Below the pieces are notes generated by a model. The model worked only from the letters and a program-made list of their open reading frames with translations. It made no database searches and was not told where the DNA came from. Both the position numbers and the translations under genes were made by a program. 64,000 bases of DNA from Bradyrhizobium sp. WSM1417 (GTDB lineage Bacteria; Pseudomonadota; Alphaproteobacteria; Rhizobiales; Xanthobacteraceae), in the NCBI RefSeq assembly GCF_000515415.1, contig NZ_KI911783.1:3090392-3154391 (forward strand), given 5' to 3'. Positions 27,890 to 36,256 of this stretch are shown here, piece by piece. Every line of letters starts with the position of its first letter. Position 1 is the stretch's first letter.

Positions 27890-28761
27890 GCCAGCCCGAG
27901 AAACCGCCGGATCTCGCCCAACACCTCCTGCGGCTTGTCATGTTGCAGCCAGTGTCCGGCGCCGGCGATGGTCTCGACACGCGCCTGCGGAAAGTAGCGC
28001 TCCAGGCCCGCGGCCCTCGCGCCAGCCAGAAAGCTTTCGCCGGCATTCAAGAGCAGCGTCGGACAGGTGATGCGCGACCACAGCGCGATGTGATCGTCCG
28101 GCCAAAGCCGGTGCGGTGCAGAGGCGCGCTGGTAGGGGTCGAACTTCCAGCTATAGGTGCCGTCCTCGTTCTGCCGCGCGCCGTGGGTGGCGAGATGCAG
28201 CGCGAGGTCGCGGGACAGCCGCTTGTTGTGAAGCACCATCTGCGCCGCCGCATCTTCGAGCGTCGAATAGCGGCGCGGTGCGCGGTCGTGCAGCTTGTCG
28301 AGCTGACCGACCCATTTGCCGATCCGCTCATGCACCGGCGGTTTTGGTGTATCCGGCAGCATCGTCACGCCGTCGAGCACGACCAGCTTCGAGACCTGTT
28401 CGGGGAATGCCCCTGTAAAGATCAGGCTGACCATGCCGCCCATGGAATGGCCGACGAGAGTGACTTGAGGCGCCGCAATGGCACGGACGAGCTGGGCCAG
28501 ATCGTACACATACTCCGTCAGCGCGTAGCTGCCACCTTTGGTCCAGTCGGAATCGCCGTGACCGCGCAGGTCGGGTGCGACCACGTGAAAATGCGGCTGC
28601 AGCGACCGGGCGATGACGTCCCAGCTCCGGCAATGATCGCGGCCGCCATGAACCAGGATGGCGACCGGCGCGCCGTCGTTGCCCCAGTCGGCATAGTGCA
28701 GTCGCAAGCCGTGAGACTCGTAAGTGCGGCTTTGCGGGGCGAGCATGGTGGAGCTATCCAT
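27886..28761 (-). CDS. Alpha/beta-fold hydrolase
   Basis: A 291-residue cytosolic hydrolase. The oxyanion HG motif is in ILVHGG (near 36-41), the nucleophile elbow is GHSMGG at about 104-109 with Ser106, and the catalytic His lies in GAGHWLQ near residue 270; an acid is expected after the TLLLNAGES strand. Substrate unknown. It overlaps the upstream LysE-type exporter gene by 8 bases, so they are co-transcribed and probably co-translated. Its stop codon shares a CTAG palindrome with the convergent ispE stop. Confidence 0.9.
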   Translation of the reverse strand: MDSSTMLAPQSRTYESHGLRLHYADWGNDGAPVAILVHGGRDHCRSWDVIARSLQPHFHVVAPDLRGHGDSDWTKGGSYALTEYVYDLAQLVRAIAAPQVTLVGHSMGGMVSLIFTGAFPEQVSKLVVLDGVTMLPDTPKPPVHERIGKWVGQLDKLHDRAPRRYSTLEDAAAQMVLHNKRLSRDLALHLATHGARQNEDGTYSWKFDPYQRASAPHRLWPDDHIALWSRITCPTLLLNAGESFLAGARAAGLERYFPQARVETIAGAGHWLQHDKPQEVLGEIRRFLGLA

Positions 28762-29386
28762 TCGCGGGCCGCCGCGCCAGTGCGAGCGACAGGCCGAGCC
28801 CTGCGATGAAGACGCCGGAGCCCTGGGTGAGACGTCGCATCAGATGCGGCCTTCCGATCAACTGCGTGCGTGTCGCGGAGGCCATCAGCACCACCACGAT
28901 ATCGGCGAGCGTATTCAGCGTCACCGAGATCGCGCCCAGCATGATGAATTGCAGCGTCGGGTTCGATCCCGCCGGGTCGAGGAACTGGGGAATGAAGGCG
29001 AGGAAGAATGCGGCGGTCTTCGGGTTCAGCGCCTCGACCAGCACGCCGTCGCGAAAGGCGCGCTTGTCGCCGACGGGCTTGCTGTCGAATGACAGCACGC
29101 GGCTGGCGCTGCGAAAAGTCCTGATGCCGAGCCAGACCAGATAGAGTGCGCCGACGAATTTCACGGCGCCAAACAGCTCGGCGCTAGCAAGAATGATCGC
29201 GGAGATGCCGAGGCTGCCTGCGACCACATGAACCAGCCCGCCGAGCGCGGTGCCCGCGGTCGATGCAAAACCGCTGGCGCGCCCTTCCGACAAGGTCCGT
29301 GCCGCGACGTAGAAAATGCCGGGGCCGGGAACGGCGGCGATGAGGCAAGCGGCGGCCAGGAACAGCCAGAAATTCGTGTTGATCAT
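28754..29386 (-). CDS. LysE/RhtB-family exporter
   Basis: A 210-residue inner-membrane protein with about six transmembrane helices. It begins with the family pattern FWLFLAAACLIAAVPGPGIFYVAART, where PGP near residues 20-22 is the signature, followed by GTALGGLVH. A NPKTAAFF motif near residue 123 is also typical. Members export amino acids or related small molecules. It overlaps the hydrolase gene by 8 bases. The pair may make and expel one compound (inference). Confidence 0.9.
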   Translation of the reverse strand: MINTNFWLFLAAACLIAAVPGPGIFYVAARTLSEGRASGFASTAGTALGGLVHVVAGSLGISAIILASAELFGAVKFVGALYLVWLGIRTFRSASRVLSFDSKPVGDKRAFRDGVLVEALNPKTAAFFLAFIPQFLDPAGSNPTLQFIMLGAISVTLNTLADIVVVLMASATRTQLIGRPHLMRRLTQGSGVFIAGLGLSLALARRPANG

Positions 29387-29446
29387 CCTGCTTTGGTAGC
29401 GATGCTTGCCGCGATTGCAAGGCCCGTCGTTTGCAAGGCCCGTCGT

Positions 29447-30703
29447 TCAGCCCATCCGGCGGAAAATCACGCTGGCATTCACTCCGCCGAAGCCGAACCC
29501 GTTCGAGATCGCGTGCTGCATCGGCATCGGGCGCGCCGCACCGGCGACGATGTCGATGCCGTCAGCGGCGGGATCAGGGTTTTCGAGATTGAGCGTCGGC
29601 GGTGCGATCTGGTCGCGCAGGGCGAGCACGGTGAAGACCGCTTCCAGGCCACCGGCAGCGCCAAGCAGATGGCCGGTGGCCGATTTGGTCGCGCTCACCG
29701 CGATGCCGCGGTGGCGGCCGAACAGCGCGGCAATCGCGCCGAGCTCGCTCTCGTCGCCGGCGGACGTCGAGGTCGCATGCGCGTTCAGGTGCTGCAAATC
29801 CGCGGGCGCAAGCTTGGCCTGCCGCAGCGCGATCTCCATGGCGCGCCGGGCGCCGTCGCCGTCAGGCGGACCCGACGTCATGTGATAGGCGTCCGCGGTC
29901 GTGCCGTATCCGACGATCTCCGCGATCGGCGTCGCGCCACGTGCTAATGCATGCTCCAGCTCCTCGATCACCAGGATGCCGGCGCCTTCGCCCATGACAA
30001 AACCGTCGCGGTCGCGATCGAACGGGCGCGAGGCGCGCGCGTCATTGAACCCGCTCGACAATGCGCGGGCCGCGGCGAAACCGCCGAGGCTGACGATGTC
30101 GATGCAGGCTTCCGTGCCGCCGCAGATCGCGACATCAGCCTCGCCCGCGCGGATCATGCGCGCGGCATCGCCGATCGCCTGAACGCCGGCGGCGCAGGCC
30201 GTGACCGGTGTGCCAAGCGCTCCCTTGTAGCCGTATTTGATCGAGACGTGGCCGGCGGCGAGATTGGCGAGGAAGGAGGGGATCGTGAACGGCGACAGCC
30301 GGCGCGGGCCGCGCTGTTCGGTGATGCGTACCGCTTCCGCCATCGCCGGAAAGCCGCCGACGCCGGAGGCGATGATCGTCGCAGTCCTCTCCAAAGCCGC
30401 CGCGTCCTGCGGCGTCCAGCCGGCCTGCGCAACCGCTTCTGCGGTGGCGAGCAGCGCGAACAGGATGAAGCGGTCCATCTTGCGCTGGTCTTTCGGCGCG
30501 GCGGCCTGCGCGGGATCGAAGCCGCCGTCGGCGTCATCGGCCTTATCCGGCACGAGGCCGGCAATACGCGCGGGCAGCGCCTGCGACCATTCCGGCAGCG
30601 GGCGCAGCCCGCTTTGACCGGCCAGTAGCCGGCGCCAGGACAGTTCGACACCGCAGCCAAGCGGCGACACCGCGCCCATTCCCGTCACGACGATACGACG
30701 CAT
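29447..30703 (-). CDS. Beta-ketoacyl-ACP synthase, FabF (KAS II) type
   Basis: A 418-residue condensing enzyme for fatty-acid or polyketide chain extension. The active-site Cys170 is in TPVTACAAG, the two histidines are His309 in NAHATST and His345 in SATGHLLGAAG, and Lys340 precedes the latter, so the catalytic set is complete. It begins MRRIVVTGMGAVSPLG as typical FabF. It is separated from the HxlR regulator by one base, forming an operon, with no ACP gene or other fab genes beside it. It is therefore likely a specialised paralogue, not the housekeeping fabF. Confidence 0.9.
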   Translation of the reverse strand: MRRIVVTGMGAVSPLGCGVELSWRRLLAGQSGLRPLPEWSQALPARIAGLVPDKADDADGGFDPAQAAAPKDQRKMDRFILFALLATAEAVAQAGWTPQDAAALERTATIIASGVGGFPAMAEAVRITEQRGPRRLSPFTIPSFLANLAAGHVSIKYGYKGALGTPVTACAAGVQAIGDAARMIRAGEADVAICGGTEACIDIVSLGGFAAARALSSGFNDARASRPFDRDRDGFVMGEGAGILVIEELEHALARGATPIAEIVGYGTTADAYHMTSGPPDGDGARRAMEIALRQAKLAPADLQHLNAHATSTSAGDESELGAIAALFGRHRGIAVSATKSATGHLLGAAGGLEAVFTVLALRDQIAPPTLNLENPDPAADGIDIVAGAARPMPMQHAISNGFGFGGVNASVIFRRMG

Positions 30704-30704
30704 G

Positions 30705-31220
30705 TCAGTCTCCAGCCGGCGCGACGGCCGGGTTCATGGCTTTGAGCGAGGTCAGCCGTTTACGCATGAGACGGCTGGCGCAGGGACCGGCGATGATGAC
30801 CGCATTGGTGAGCGTGATCGGCTGCATGTCGGCGGCATCGACCACGACCGGATTGAACGGACGACGATCGTGCCGGTTCGCCAGCAGGATCGCTTCGCCC
30901 TTCGGTGCGAGATGCTTGTTGCCCCAGGCGAGCAAGGTTGCGACCACGGGAAAGAAGTCTCGGGCCTTGTCCGTCAGCACATATTCATAGCGCGGCGGCC
31001 GTTCATTGTAGCGGCGGCGGACGAACATGCCGCTTTCGGTGAGATGGGCCAACCGCCGCGATAGGATGTTCGGCGCGATCCCGAGGCTTTGCCAAAATTC
31101 GTCGAACTTCGTTGCGCCCTGGAACGCATCCCGCAAGATCAAAATGCTCCACCATTCGCCGACCGTCTCCACGGCGCGGCCGACCGGACATTCCTGAATG
31201 GAAGGAGATTTGGGCTGCAT
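30705..31220 (-). CDS. HxlR-family transcriptional regulator
   Basis: A 171-residue regulator. The family signature CPVGRAVETVGEWWSILILRDAF near residues 11-31 includes the redox-sensitive Cys used by many HxlR proteins. The winged helix follows (FDEFWQSLGIAPNILSRRLAHLTESGMF and YEYVLTDKARDF). The C-terminal 60 residues are a beta-rich extension. It starts an operon with the ketosynthase gene (TGA-C-ATG junction). A perfect inverted repeat 21 bases upstream of its start is a likely autoregulatory operator. Confidence 0.9.
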   Translation of the reverse strand: MQPKSPSIQECPVGRAVETVGEWWSILILRDAFQGATKFDEFWQSLGIAPNILSRRLAHLTESGMFVRRRYNERPPRYEYVLTDKARDFFPVVATLLAWGNKHLAPKGEAILLANRHDRRPFNPVVVDAADMQPITLTNAVIIAGPCASRLMRKRLTSLKAMNPAVAPAGD

Positions 31221-31234
31221 GGCGTGAAGCTAGG

Positions 31235-31257
31235 CAAGTTACTTGCAAAATGCAAGT
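31235..31257 (-). promoter_or_regulatory. HxlR operator candidate
   Basis: ACTTGCA-AAA-TGCAAGT (31241-31257) is a perfect 7-bp inverted repeat, and CAAGTT (31235-31240) adds an adjacent half-site. It lies just upstream of the HxlR gene, the usual place for autoregulation. Confidence 0.65.
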
Positions 31258-31371
31258 CACTGGGCGAGCAGTGGCCGATTCGGGTGGAGGGAGCCAAGGC
31301 AGCTGCGAAGCTGGAGCTGTCGCTGCGCTCGCAATGACGGTGTTGATGAAGTGGCGAGGCTATCTCAACGA

Positions 31372-31493
31372 TGTCGTCCCGGCGAAGGCCGGGACCCATA
31401 CCCACGACTGTTGTTGTGGTGCACGATGGTGGCCAGAGCCGCTAAGACAACGCTGACCGGGGTAATGGGTCCCGGCCTTCGCCGGGACGACAC
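31372..31493. repeat. Intergenic hairpin repeat, family 2, intact copy
   Basis: TGTCGTCCCGGCGAAGGCC and GGCCTTCGCCGGGACGACA form the long outer stem. GGGACCCATACC and GGTAATGGGTCCC form the inner stem, with about 60 bases between. This is the uninterrupted relative of the repeat split by the IS110 element at 2401-3510. It sits between the HxlR gene and the polyprenyl synthase; 31221-31371 otherwise holds the HxlR operator and a partial family 4 repeat. Confidence 0.85.
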
Positions 31494-31533
31494 TGAGGGT
31501 GTGGCGACCAGCAAGCGCTAGGGATGCGAAAAG

Positions 31534-32541
31534 CTAATGCGACCGTGCCAGGCAGAACGCCACGACCTGCTCCAGCGCACTCTTCATCGGGGAGGACGGG
31601 AACAGCGCCAGCGCGTCCACCGCCATGGCGCCGTAGTGCTGGGCGCGGCTGCGCGTGTCTTCGAGCGCACGATGCTTGTTCATCAACCCGATGGCGTGGT
31701 CGAGGTCGGTGTCGCCGATCTCGCCGCGCTCGAGCGCGCGGATCCAGAAGGCGCGCTCGGTGTCGTTGCCGCGGCGGAAAGCGAGCACGACGGGCAGCGT
31801 GATCTTGCCCTCGCGGAAATCGTCGCCGGTGTTCTTGCCGAGCTTGGCGCTCTTGCCGCCATAGTCGAGCACGTCGTCGACGAGCTGGAAGGCGATGCCG
31901 AGATTCATGCCGACCGAGCGGCAGGCGGTCTGCTCCGCCTTGGGGCGGTTGGCGATCACGGGGCCGACCTCGCAGGCGGCCGCAAACAGCTCGGCGGTCT
32001 TGCCGCGGATCACGGCGAGATATTCGTCCTCGGTGGTCGCTGTGTTCTTGGCGGCGGCAAGCTGCATCACCTCGCCCTCGGCGATGGTGGCGGCGGCCGC
32101 GGAGAGAATGTCGAGCGCGCGGAGCGAGCCGACCTCGACCATCATGCGGAAGGCCTGGCCGAGCAGGAAGTCGCCGACCAGCACGCTCGCCTCATTGCCC
32201 CAGAGCATGCGCGCCGACAGCTTGCCGCGGCGCATCTCGCTCTCGTCGACGACGTCGTCATGGAGCAGGGTGGCGGTATGCATGAACTCGACGCTGGCGG
32301 CGAGCTTGATATGGCCGTCGCCGGTGTAGCCGGCGAGGTTGGCCATGGCCAGCGTCAGCATCGGCCGCAGGCGCTTGCCCCCGGAGGAGATCAAATGGTT
32401 GGCGACTTCCGGGATCATGGTCACGTCCGAACCGGTCCGCGACAGGATCGTGGCGTTGACGCGCTCCATGTCACCGGCGACAAGGGCAACCAGCTCTTCG
32501 ATCGACGCGCCGGGAGTTTCGAAAGGTACGATGACGGCCAC
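31534..32541 (-). CDS. Long-chain polyprenyl diphosphate synthase (quinone side chain)
   Basis: A 335-residue trans-prenyltransferase. It has the first aspartate-rich motif DDVVDE at residues 95-100, the second DDVLDY at 222-227, GGKRLRP at 54-60 and the KTAELFAAA helix. A small alanine at the fifth position before the first motif permits a long product, as expected for the octa- or decaprenyl chain of ubiquinone. A GTG start at 32541 with GGAG upstream is preferred; a TTG 12 bases earlier would place the start on that ribosome site. It is divergent from the DUF2007 gene. Confidence 0.92.
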   Translation of the reverse strand: MAVIVPFETPGASIEELVALVAGDMERVNATILSRTGSDVTMIPEVANHLISSGGKRLRPMLTLAMANLAGYTGDGHIKLAASVEFMHTATLLHDDVVDESEMRRGKLSARMLWGNEASVLVGDFLLGQAFRMMVEVGSLRALDILSAAAATIAEGEVMQLAAAKNTATTEDEYLAVIRGKTAELFAAACEVGPVIANRPKAEQTACRSVGMNLGIAFQLVDDVLDYGGKSAKLGKNTGDDFREGKITLPVVLAFRRGNDTERAFWIRALERGEIGDTDLDHAIGLMNKHRALEDTRSRAQHYGAMAVDALALFPSSPMKSALEQVVAFCLARSH

Positions 32542-32673
32542 GCCGGTCTCCAATATTTGCCCCGGAAGGGCTATTCTGATGGAAAGACAATAGAAACTGG
32601 ACGGGGATGCGGCAAGGGCCGTGGAACCATTGACATTTGGCGCTTAATCCCCGTCAGGCAGGAGGCCTGTGTT

Positions 32674-32901
32674 TTGCGAGAACTGGTTCGGACCAACGAT
32701 ATGGTGCTGGTGTCGGCGATCGGCGCGCTGCTCGACGGCGCCAACATCCATCATCTGGTGCTGGACCAGAACATGAGCATCATCGAGGGCTCGCTCGGCA
32801 TTTTGCCGCGGCGGATCCTGGTCCATGAGGACGACGCCCTCGAAGCCCGGCAGCTTCTGACCGAGGCCGGCCTCAGCCACGAACTGCGCGGCGATGAGTG
32901 A
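32674..32901 (+). CDS. DUF2007-domain small protein
   Basis: A 75-residue protein with the DUF2007 pattern: RELVRTNDMVLVSAIGALLDGANI, then GILPRRILVHEDDALEARQLL. The fold is ferredoxin-like and is thought to bind a ligand or partner; function is not established. The TTG start at 32674 lies 8 bases after AGGAGG, a strong ribosome site, and no ATG or GTG in frame fits. Its stop overlaps the start of the following methyltransferase gene by 8 bases, so the two are translationally coupled. Confidence 0.82.
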   Translation: MRELVRTNDMVLVSAIGALLDGANIHHLVLDQNMSIIEGSLGILPRRILVHEDDALEARQLLTEAGLSHELRGDE

Positions 32902-33664
32902 AGCCCTGGCAGACCTCACCGAGGACGCCTTTCTCGGCGGGCAATTGCGGCTGAAGCAGAAGCGGTCCGGCCATCGCGCGGGGCACGACGCCATTCTGCT
33001 CGCGGCGGCGACGGAGGCGAGCGCGGGCGACCGCGTCGTCGATCTCGGCGCCGGCATCGGCACGGCCGGGCTTGCGTTGGCGCGGCGCGTTGCCGGGATC
33101 AGGCTCGGCCTGGTCGAGATCGATCCCGAGCTGGCGGAGCTTGCGCGCGCCAATGCGGCAGCGAATGCGATTGCCGCCGAGACGATCGTGCTCGACGTCA
33201 CCGCGGACGCGCAGGCCTTCGCGGCCAGCGGGCTCGCGCCGGACAGCGTCGACGTGGTGCTGATGAACCCGCCCTTCAACGATCCCGCTCGCCATCGCGG
33301 CTCGCCCGATCAGGTGCGCCAGCTCGCGCATGTGGCGACGGATGAGACGCTGAATGCCTGGGTGCATGCGGCGCGGCGCATCCTCCGCTCGAATGGCGCG
33401 CTGACATTGATTTGGCGCGCAGATGGGATCGCGGAGGTTTTGGCGGCACTGTCTCGCGGCTTCGGCAGTCTCGCGATTCTGCCGGTTCACGGTGAAGCCG
33501 GGCGGCCCGCGATCCGGGTGCTGGTGCGCGCAATCAAGGGCGGGAGGGCACCGGCACGATTGTTGCGGGGCCTCGTGCTCAACGAGGAGTCACGCATGCC
33601 TAAAAAAGAGGTGACGGATATTCTGGAGGGAAGGGCGGTTCTACCCCTGGTGGAACCGTGCTGA
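32894..33664 (+). CDS. TrmN6-like tRNA/rRNA adenine N6-methyltransferase
   Basis: A 256-residue class I methyltransferase. Near the N-terminus, LGGQLRLKQKRSGHRAGHDAILLAAAT matches the TrmN6 opening. AdoMet motif I is VVDLGAGIGTAGLALA at about 48-63 and the catalytic NPPF, typical of amino-group N6-adenine enzymes, is at about 125-128. The best-known relative modifies A37 of tRNA1(Val). It starts inside the DUF2007 gene (8-base overlap). A 32-residue membrane protein gene converges on it with one base between. Confidence 0.85.
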   Translation: MSEALADLTEDAFLGGQLRLKQKRSGHRAGHDAILLAAATEASAGDRVVDLGAGIGTAGLALARRVAGIRLGLVEIDPELAELARANAAANAIAAETIVLDVTADAQAFAASGLAPDSVDVVLMNPPFNDPARHRGSPDQVRQLAHVATDETLNAWVHAARRILRSNGALTLIWRADGIAEVLAALSRGFGSLAILPVHGEAGRPAIRVLVRAIKGGRAPARLLRGLVLNEESRMPKKEVTDILEGRAVLPLVEPC

Positions 33665-33665
33665 G

Positions 33666-33764
33666 CTATTGCGGAAGCGATTCCGACTGCTGCTCTTGCG
33701 GAGTCGTCAGGCGGATCGCCATGAACAGCGCACCGATCAGCAGCATCAGCAGATAGATTTTCAT
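33666..33764 (-). CDS. Small single-helix membrane protein (32 residues)
   Basis: An ORF of 32 codons reading MKIYLLMLLIGALFMAIRL, then a polar tail TTPQEQQSES. The N-terminal 18 residues form one hydrophobic helix preceded by a lysine, like known small inner-membrane proteins. A GGAG ribosome site is 6 bases before the ATG at 33764. The stop is one base from the end of the convergent methyltransferase gene. I recognise no family. Support is the start signal and the membrane pattern only. Confidence 0.6.
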   Translation of the reverse strand: MKIYLLMLLIGALFMAIRLTTPQEQQSESLPQ

Positions 33765-33875
33765 GGTGTTCTCCGCTGGCCCATTGCAGCCTCTCAACGG
33801 GATTTCTGCAAAACACGTTCCGGGCCCTTCCAATGACAGTCGCGTGATAAGAAATAGTTAATCAGAGGTAACGGC

Positions 33876-34784
33876 ATGGCCGAACAATTGAACGATCGTG
33901 AGAGTTCCGGCCTGGCCGACAAGCTCATGCAATATCTGCCGGCGCGCTTCCGTCCCGGCGCGGCCGTGGTGCCGGTGGTGCGGCTGTCCGGTGTGATCGG
34001 CGCAGTGACGCCGCTTCGCCCGGGCATGACGCTCGCGACTGTTTCGCGGGTGCTGGAGCGGGCGTTTTCGACGCGTAACGCCAAGGCGGTGGCGCTGGTG
34101 ATCAATTCGCCCGGCGGTTCGCCGGTGCAGTCGCGCCAGATCTACCTGCGCATAAAGCAGCTCGCGGCGGAGAAGAAGCTGCCGGTGCTGGTGTTCGTCG
34201 AGGACGTCGCGGCCTCCGGCGGCTACATGATCGCCTGCGCCGGCGACGAGATCATCTGCGATCCGTCCTCGATTCTCGGCTCGATCGGCGTGGTCGGCGG
34301 CAGCTTTGGTTTCCAGGAGGCGATCAAGCGGCTCGGCATCGAGCGGCGCCTCTACACCGCCGGCGCGCACAAGGCGATGCTCGACCCGTTTCTTCCTGAA
34401 AACCCCGACGACGTCGCCAAGCTGAAGGCGCTCCAGCGCGAGATCCATCAGATCTTCATCGCGCTGGTGAAAGAGAGCCGCGGCGCGCGCTTGAAGGGCG
34501 CCGACGATACCCTGTTCACGGGCGAATACTGGGCCGGCGAGAGTTCGATCGCGCTCGGGCTTGCCGACAGCATCGGCGATCTCCGCTCAACTCTTCGTGC
34601 CCGCTTTGGCGAGAAGGTTCTCACCCCCGTGATTGCCCAGCCGACCGGTCTGCTCTCCGGCCTTTTGGGTCGGAAATCGCCCGGCGCGGGGCAGCTTTCG
34701 GCCATGGAATCAATGGCCAGCCTGCCGGACGACCTGATCTCGGCGGTCGAGACGCGGGCGATCTGGGCGAAATTCGGGTTCTAG
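33876..34784 (+). CDS. S49-family signal-peptide/membrane peptidase (SppA/SohB-like)
   Basis: A 302-residue serine peptidase of the short SppA type. The nucleophile is Ser114 in the VAASGGYM motif, the general base is Lys166 in AGAHKAMLDPF, and LVINSPGGSP supplies the oxyanion-hole strand. SppA-type enzymes degrade leftover signal peptides and membrane-associated peptides. There is no clear transmembrane helix at the N-terminus, only an amphipathic stretch, so membrane attachment is uncertain. The gene is preceded by TTAA-TCAGAGG-TAAC, a poor CtrA-like match that I do not claim as a site. Confidence 0.88.
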   Translation: MAEQLNDRESSGLADKLMQYLPARFRPGAAVVPVVRLSGVIGAVTPLRPGMTLATVSRVLERAFSTRNAKAVALVINSPGGSPVQSRQIYLRIKQLAAEKKLPVLVFVEDVAASGGYMIACAGDEIICDPSSILGSIGVVGGSFGFQEAIKRLGIERRLYTAGAHKAMLDPFLPENPDDVAKLKALQREIHQIFIALVKESRGARLKGADDTLFTGEYWAGESSIALGLADSIGDLRSTLRARFGEKVLTPVIAQPTGLLSGLLGRKSPGAGQLSAMESMASLPDDLISAVETRAIWAKFGF

Positions 34785-34900
34785 GCGGAGCCGCGCCGCG
34801 CCATTTGGCCCCAAGGAGACTTGAAGCCGTGCCAATTGCGGCCCGGCCCGGTCTGCGCAAGAATGCACGTGGGGGCTGAGCACTGAACAAGGAACGACCG

Positions 34901-35092
34901 ATGCCGCCGTTCGTCGCATTCGCGGGCGTCCTGGGCGGTCTTGCCGTGGTCCGCTGGGCCTACAAGACCGCTGTCCGGATCAACCAGGAGCTGGAGGAGA
35001 TGCGCCTCTCACGCGTCGCCGAGGCCGCCCATAGGGGGGCCGTCCAGACGCTGAAACAGGATCCCGTGACCGGAGCCTATCGGCCGGGTTAG
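34901..35092 (+). CDS. Small membrane-anchored protein of unknown function
   Basis: A 63-residue protein. The N-terminal helix (VAFAGVLGGLAVVRWAY) is followed by a basic amphipathic helix with ELEEMRLSRVAEAAHRG and a short tail DPVTGAYRPG. The pattern of one helix, a charged segment and a YRPG tail resembles small proteins seen in Rhizobiales. No function is known. The ATG at 34901 lies 9 bases after GGAACG. It is followed by a family 1 repeat and then glyQ. Confidence 0.72.
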   Translation: MPPFVAFAGVLGGLAVVRWAYKTAVRINQELEEMRLSRVAEAAHRGAVQTLKQDPVTGAYRPG

Positions 35093-35112
35093 CTCTCTCC
35101 ACGCGGGCGGCG

Positions 35113-35233
35113 CGCTCCCTCTCCCGCTTGCGGGGGAGGGCCGGGGAGGGGGTATCTCCGCGGGCGAGAGCGCCCAAGAGGATAGAGCCCTCACCCGCGC
35201 CTTCGGCGCGACCTCTCCCGCAAGCGGGAGAGG
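35113..35233. repeat. Intergenic palindromic repeat, family 1, copy C
   Basis: CCCTCTCCCGCTTGCGGGGGAGGG and CCTCTCCCGCAAGCGGGAGAGG arms surround a GGGGGTATCTCCG...GCCCTCACCCG centre. The blocks parallel those at 131-290 and 11971-12164. It fills most of the 228-base gap before glyQ. Confidence 0.72.
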
Positions 35234-35320
35234 TAAGAACCGCCCCTCTGCCTTGATTCCCACCCCTGCCGTCGATACGGTCCCGCGCGATTCAACCCCC
35301 CGCGAGAGCCCGATCTGACG

Positions 35321-36256
35321 ATGGACGCCTCCTTGCCCGCCCATATGCGCCCGGAACGCTCGTTCCAGGGCTTCATCCTCGCACTCCAGCGGTTCTGGGC
35401 CGAGCAGGGCTGCGTGATCCTGCAGCCCTACGACATGGAAATGGGTGCGGGCACCTTCCATCCGGCGACCACGCTGCGCGCGCTCGGGCCAAAGCCCTGG
35501 AATGCGGCCTATGTGCAGCCCTCGCGGCGGCCCAAGGACGGCCGCTACGGCGAGAATCCGAACCGGCTGCAGCACTACTACCAGTTCCAGGTGATCATGA
35601 AGCCGTCGCCGCCGAACCTTCAGGAGCTGTACCTGAAGTCGCTCGCCGCGATCGGCATCGATTCCGCCGTGCACGACATCCGCTTCGTCGAGGACGATTG
35701 GGAGAGCCCGACGCTGGGTGCCTGGGGCCTCGGCTGGGAGTGCTGGTGCGACGGCATGGAAGTGAGCCAGTTCACCTATTTCCAGCAGGTCGCGGGTGTC
35801 GAATGCGCGCCGGTCGCGGGCGAGCTCACCTACGGGCTCGAGCGGCTCGCGATGTACGTGCAAGGCGTCGATCGCGTCTATGACCTCAACTTCAACGGCC
35901 GCGACGGCGACGCCAAGGTCACCTATGGCGACGTCTTCCTGCAGGCCGAGCGGGAATATTCGAAGCACAATTTTGAGATCGCCGACACCGCGATGCTGTT
36001 CGAGCAGTTCAAGATGGCGGAAGCCGCCTGCCGGAAATACCTCGATGCGGGTTGGAAGGACAGCAAGCGCGAGGCGCATCTGATGTCGCTGCCGGCCTAT
36101 GACCAATGCATCAAGGCGAGCCACGTGTTCAACCTGCTCGACGCGCGCGGCGTGATCTCGGTGACGGAGCGGCAGAGCTACATTCTTCGCGTGCGCGAAC
36201 TGGCAAAGGCTTGCGGCGAGGCCTGGATACATACTGAAGCGGGCGGAGCGGCCTGA
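35321..36256 (+). CDS. glyQ: Glycyl-tRNA synthetase alpha subunit
   Basis: A 311-residue catalytic subunit of the bacterial alpha2beta2 glycyl-tRNA synthetase. Class II motifs visible: [21 protein letters not shown] near residues 30-50, [26 protein letters not shown] (motif 2 region), and [12 protein letters not shown] (motif 3 region). It charges tRNA-Gly together with the beta subunit. The ATG at 35321 is preceded by GAGAGCCCGATCTGACG, a modest ribosome site. The last base of its TGA stop is the A of the glyS ATG, so the two subunits are translationally coupled. Confidence 0.97.
   Translation: MDASLPAHMRPERSFQGFILALQRFWAEQGCVILQPYDMEMGAGTFHPATTLRALGPKPWNAAYVQPSRRPKDGRYGENPNRLQHYYQFQVIMKPSPPNLQELYLKSLAAIGIDSAVHDIRFVEDDWESPTLGAWGLGWECWCDGMEVSQFTYFQQVAGVECAPVAGELTYGLERLAMYVQGVDRVYDLNFNGRDGDAKVTYGDVFLQAEREYSKHNFEIADTAMLFEQFKMAEAACRKYLDAGWKDSKREAHLMSLPAYDQCIKASHVFNLLDARGVISVTERQSYILRVRELAKACGEAWIHTEAGGAA

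Noticed and set aside
33850..33875. CtrA-like TTAA-N7-TAAC before the S49 peptidase gene
   Set aside because: Two departures from the consensus pattern and no other cell-cycle hint; too weak to claim.
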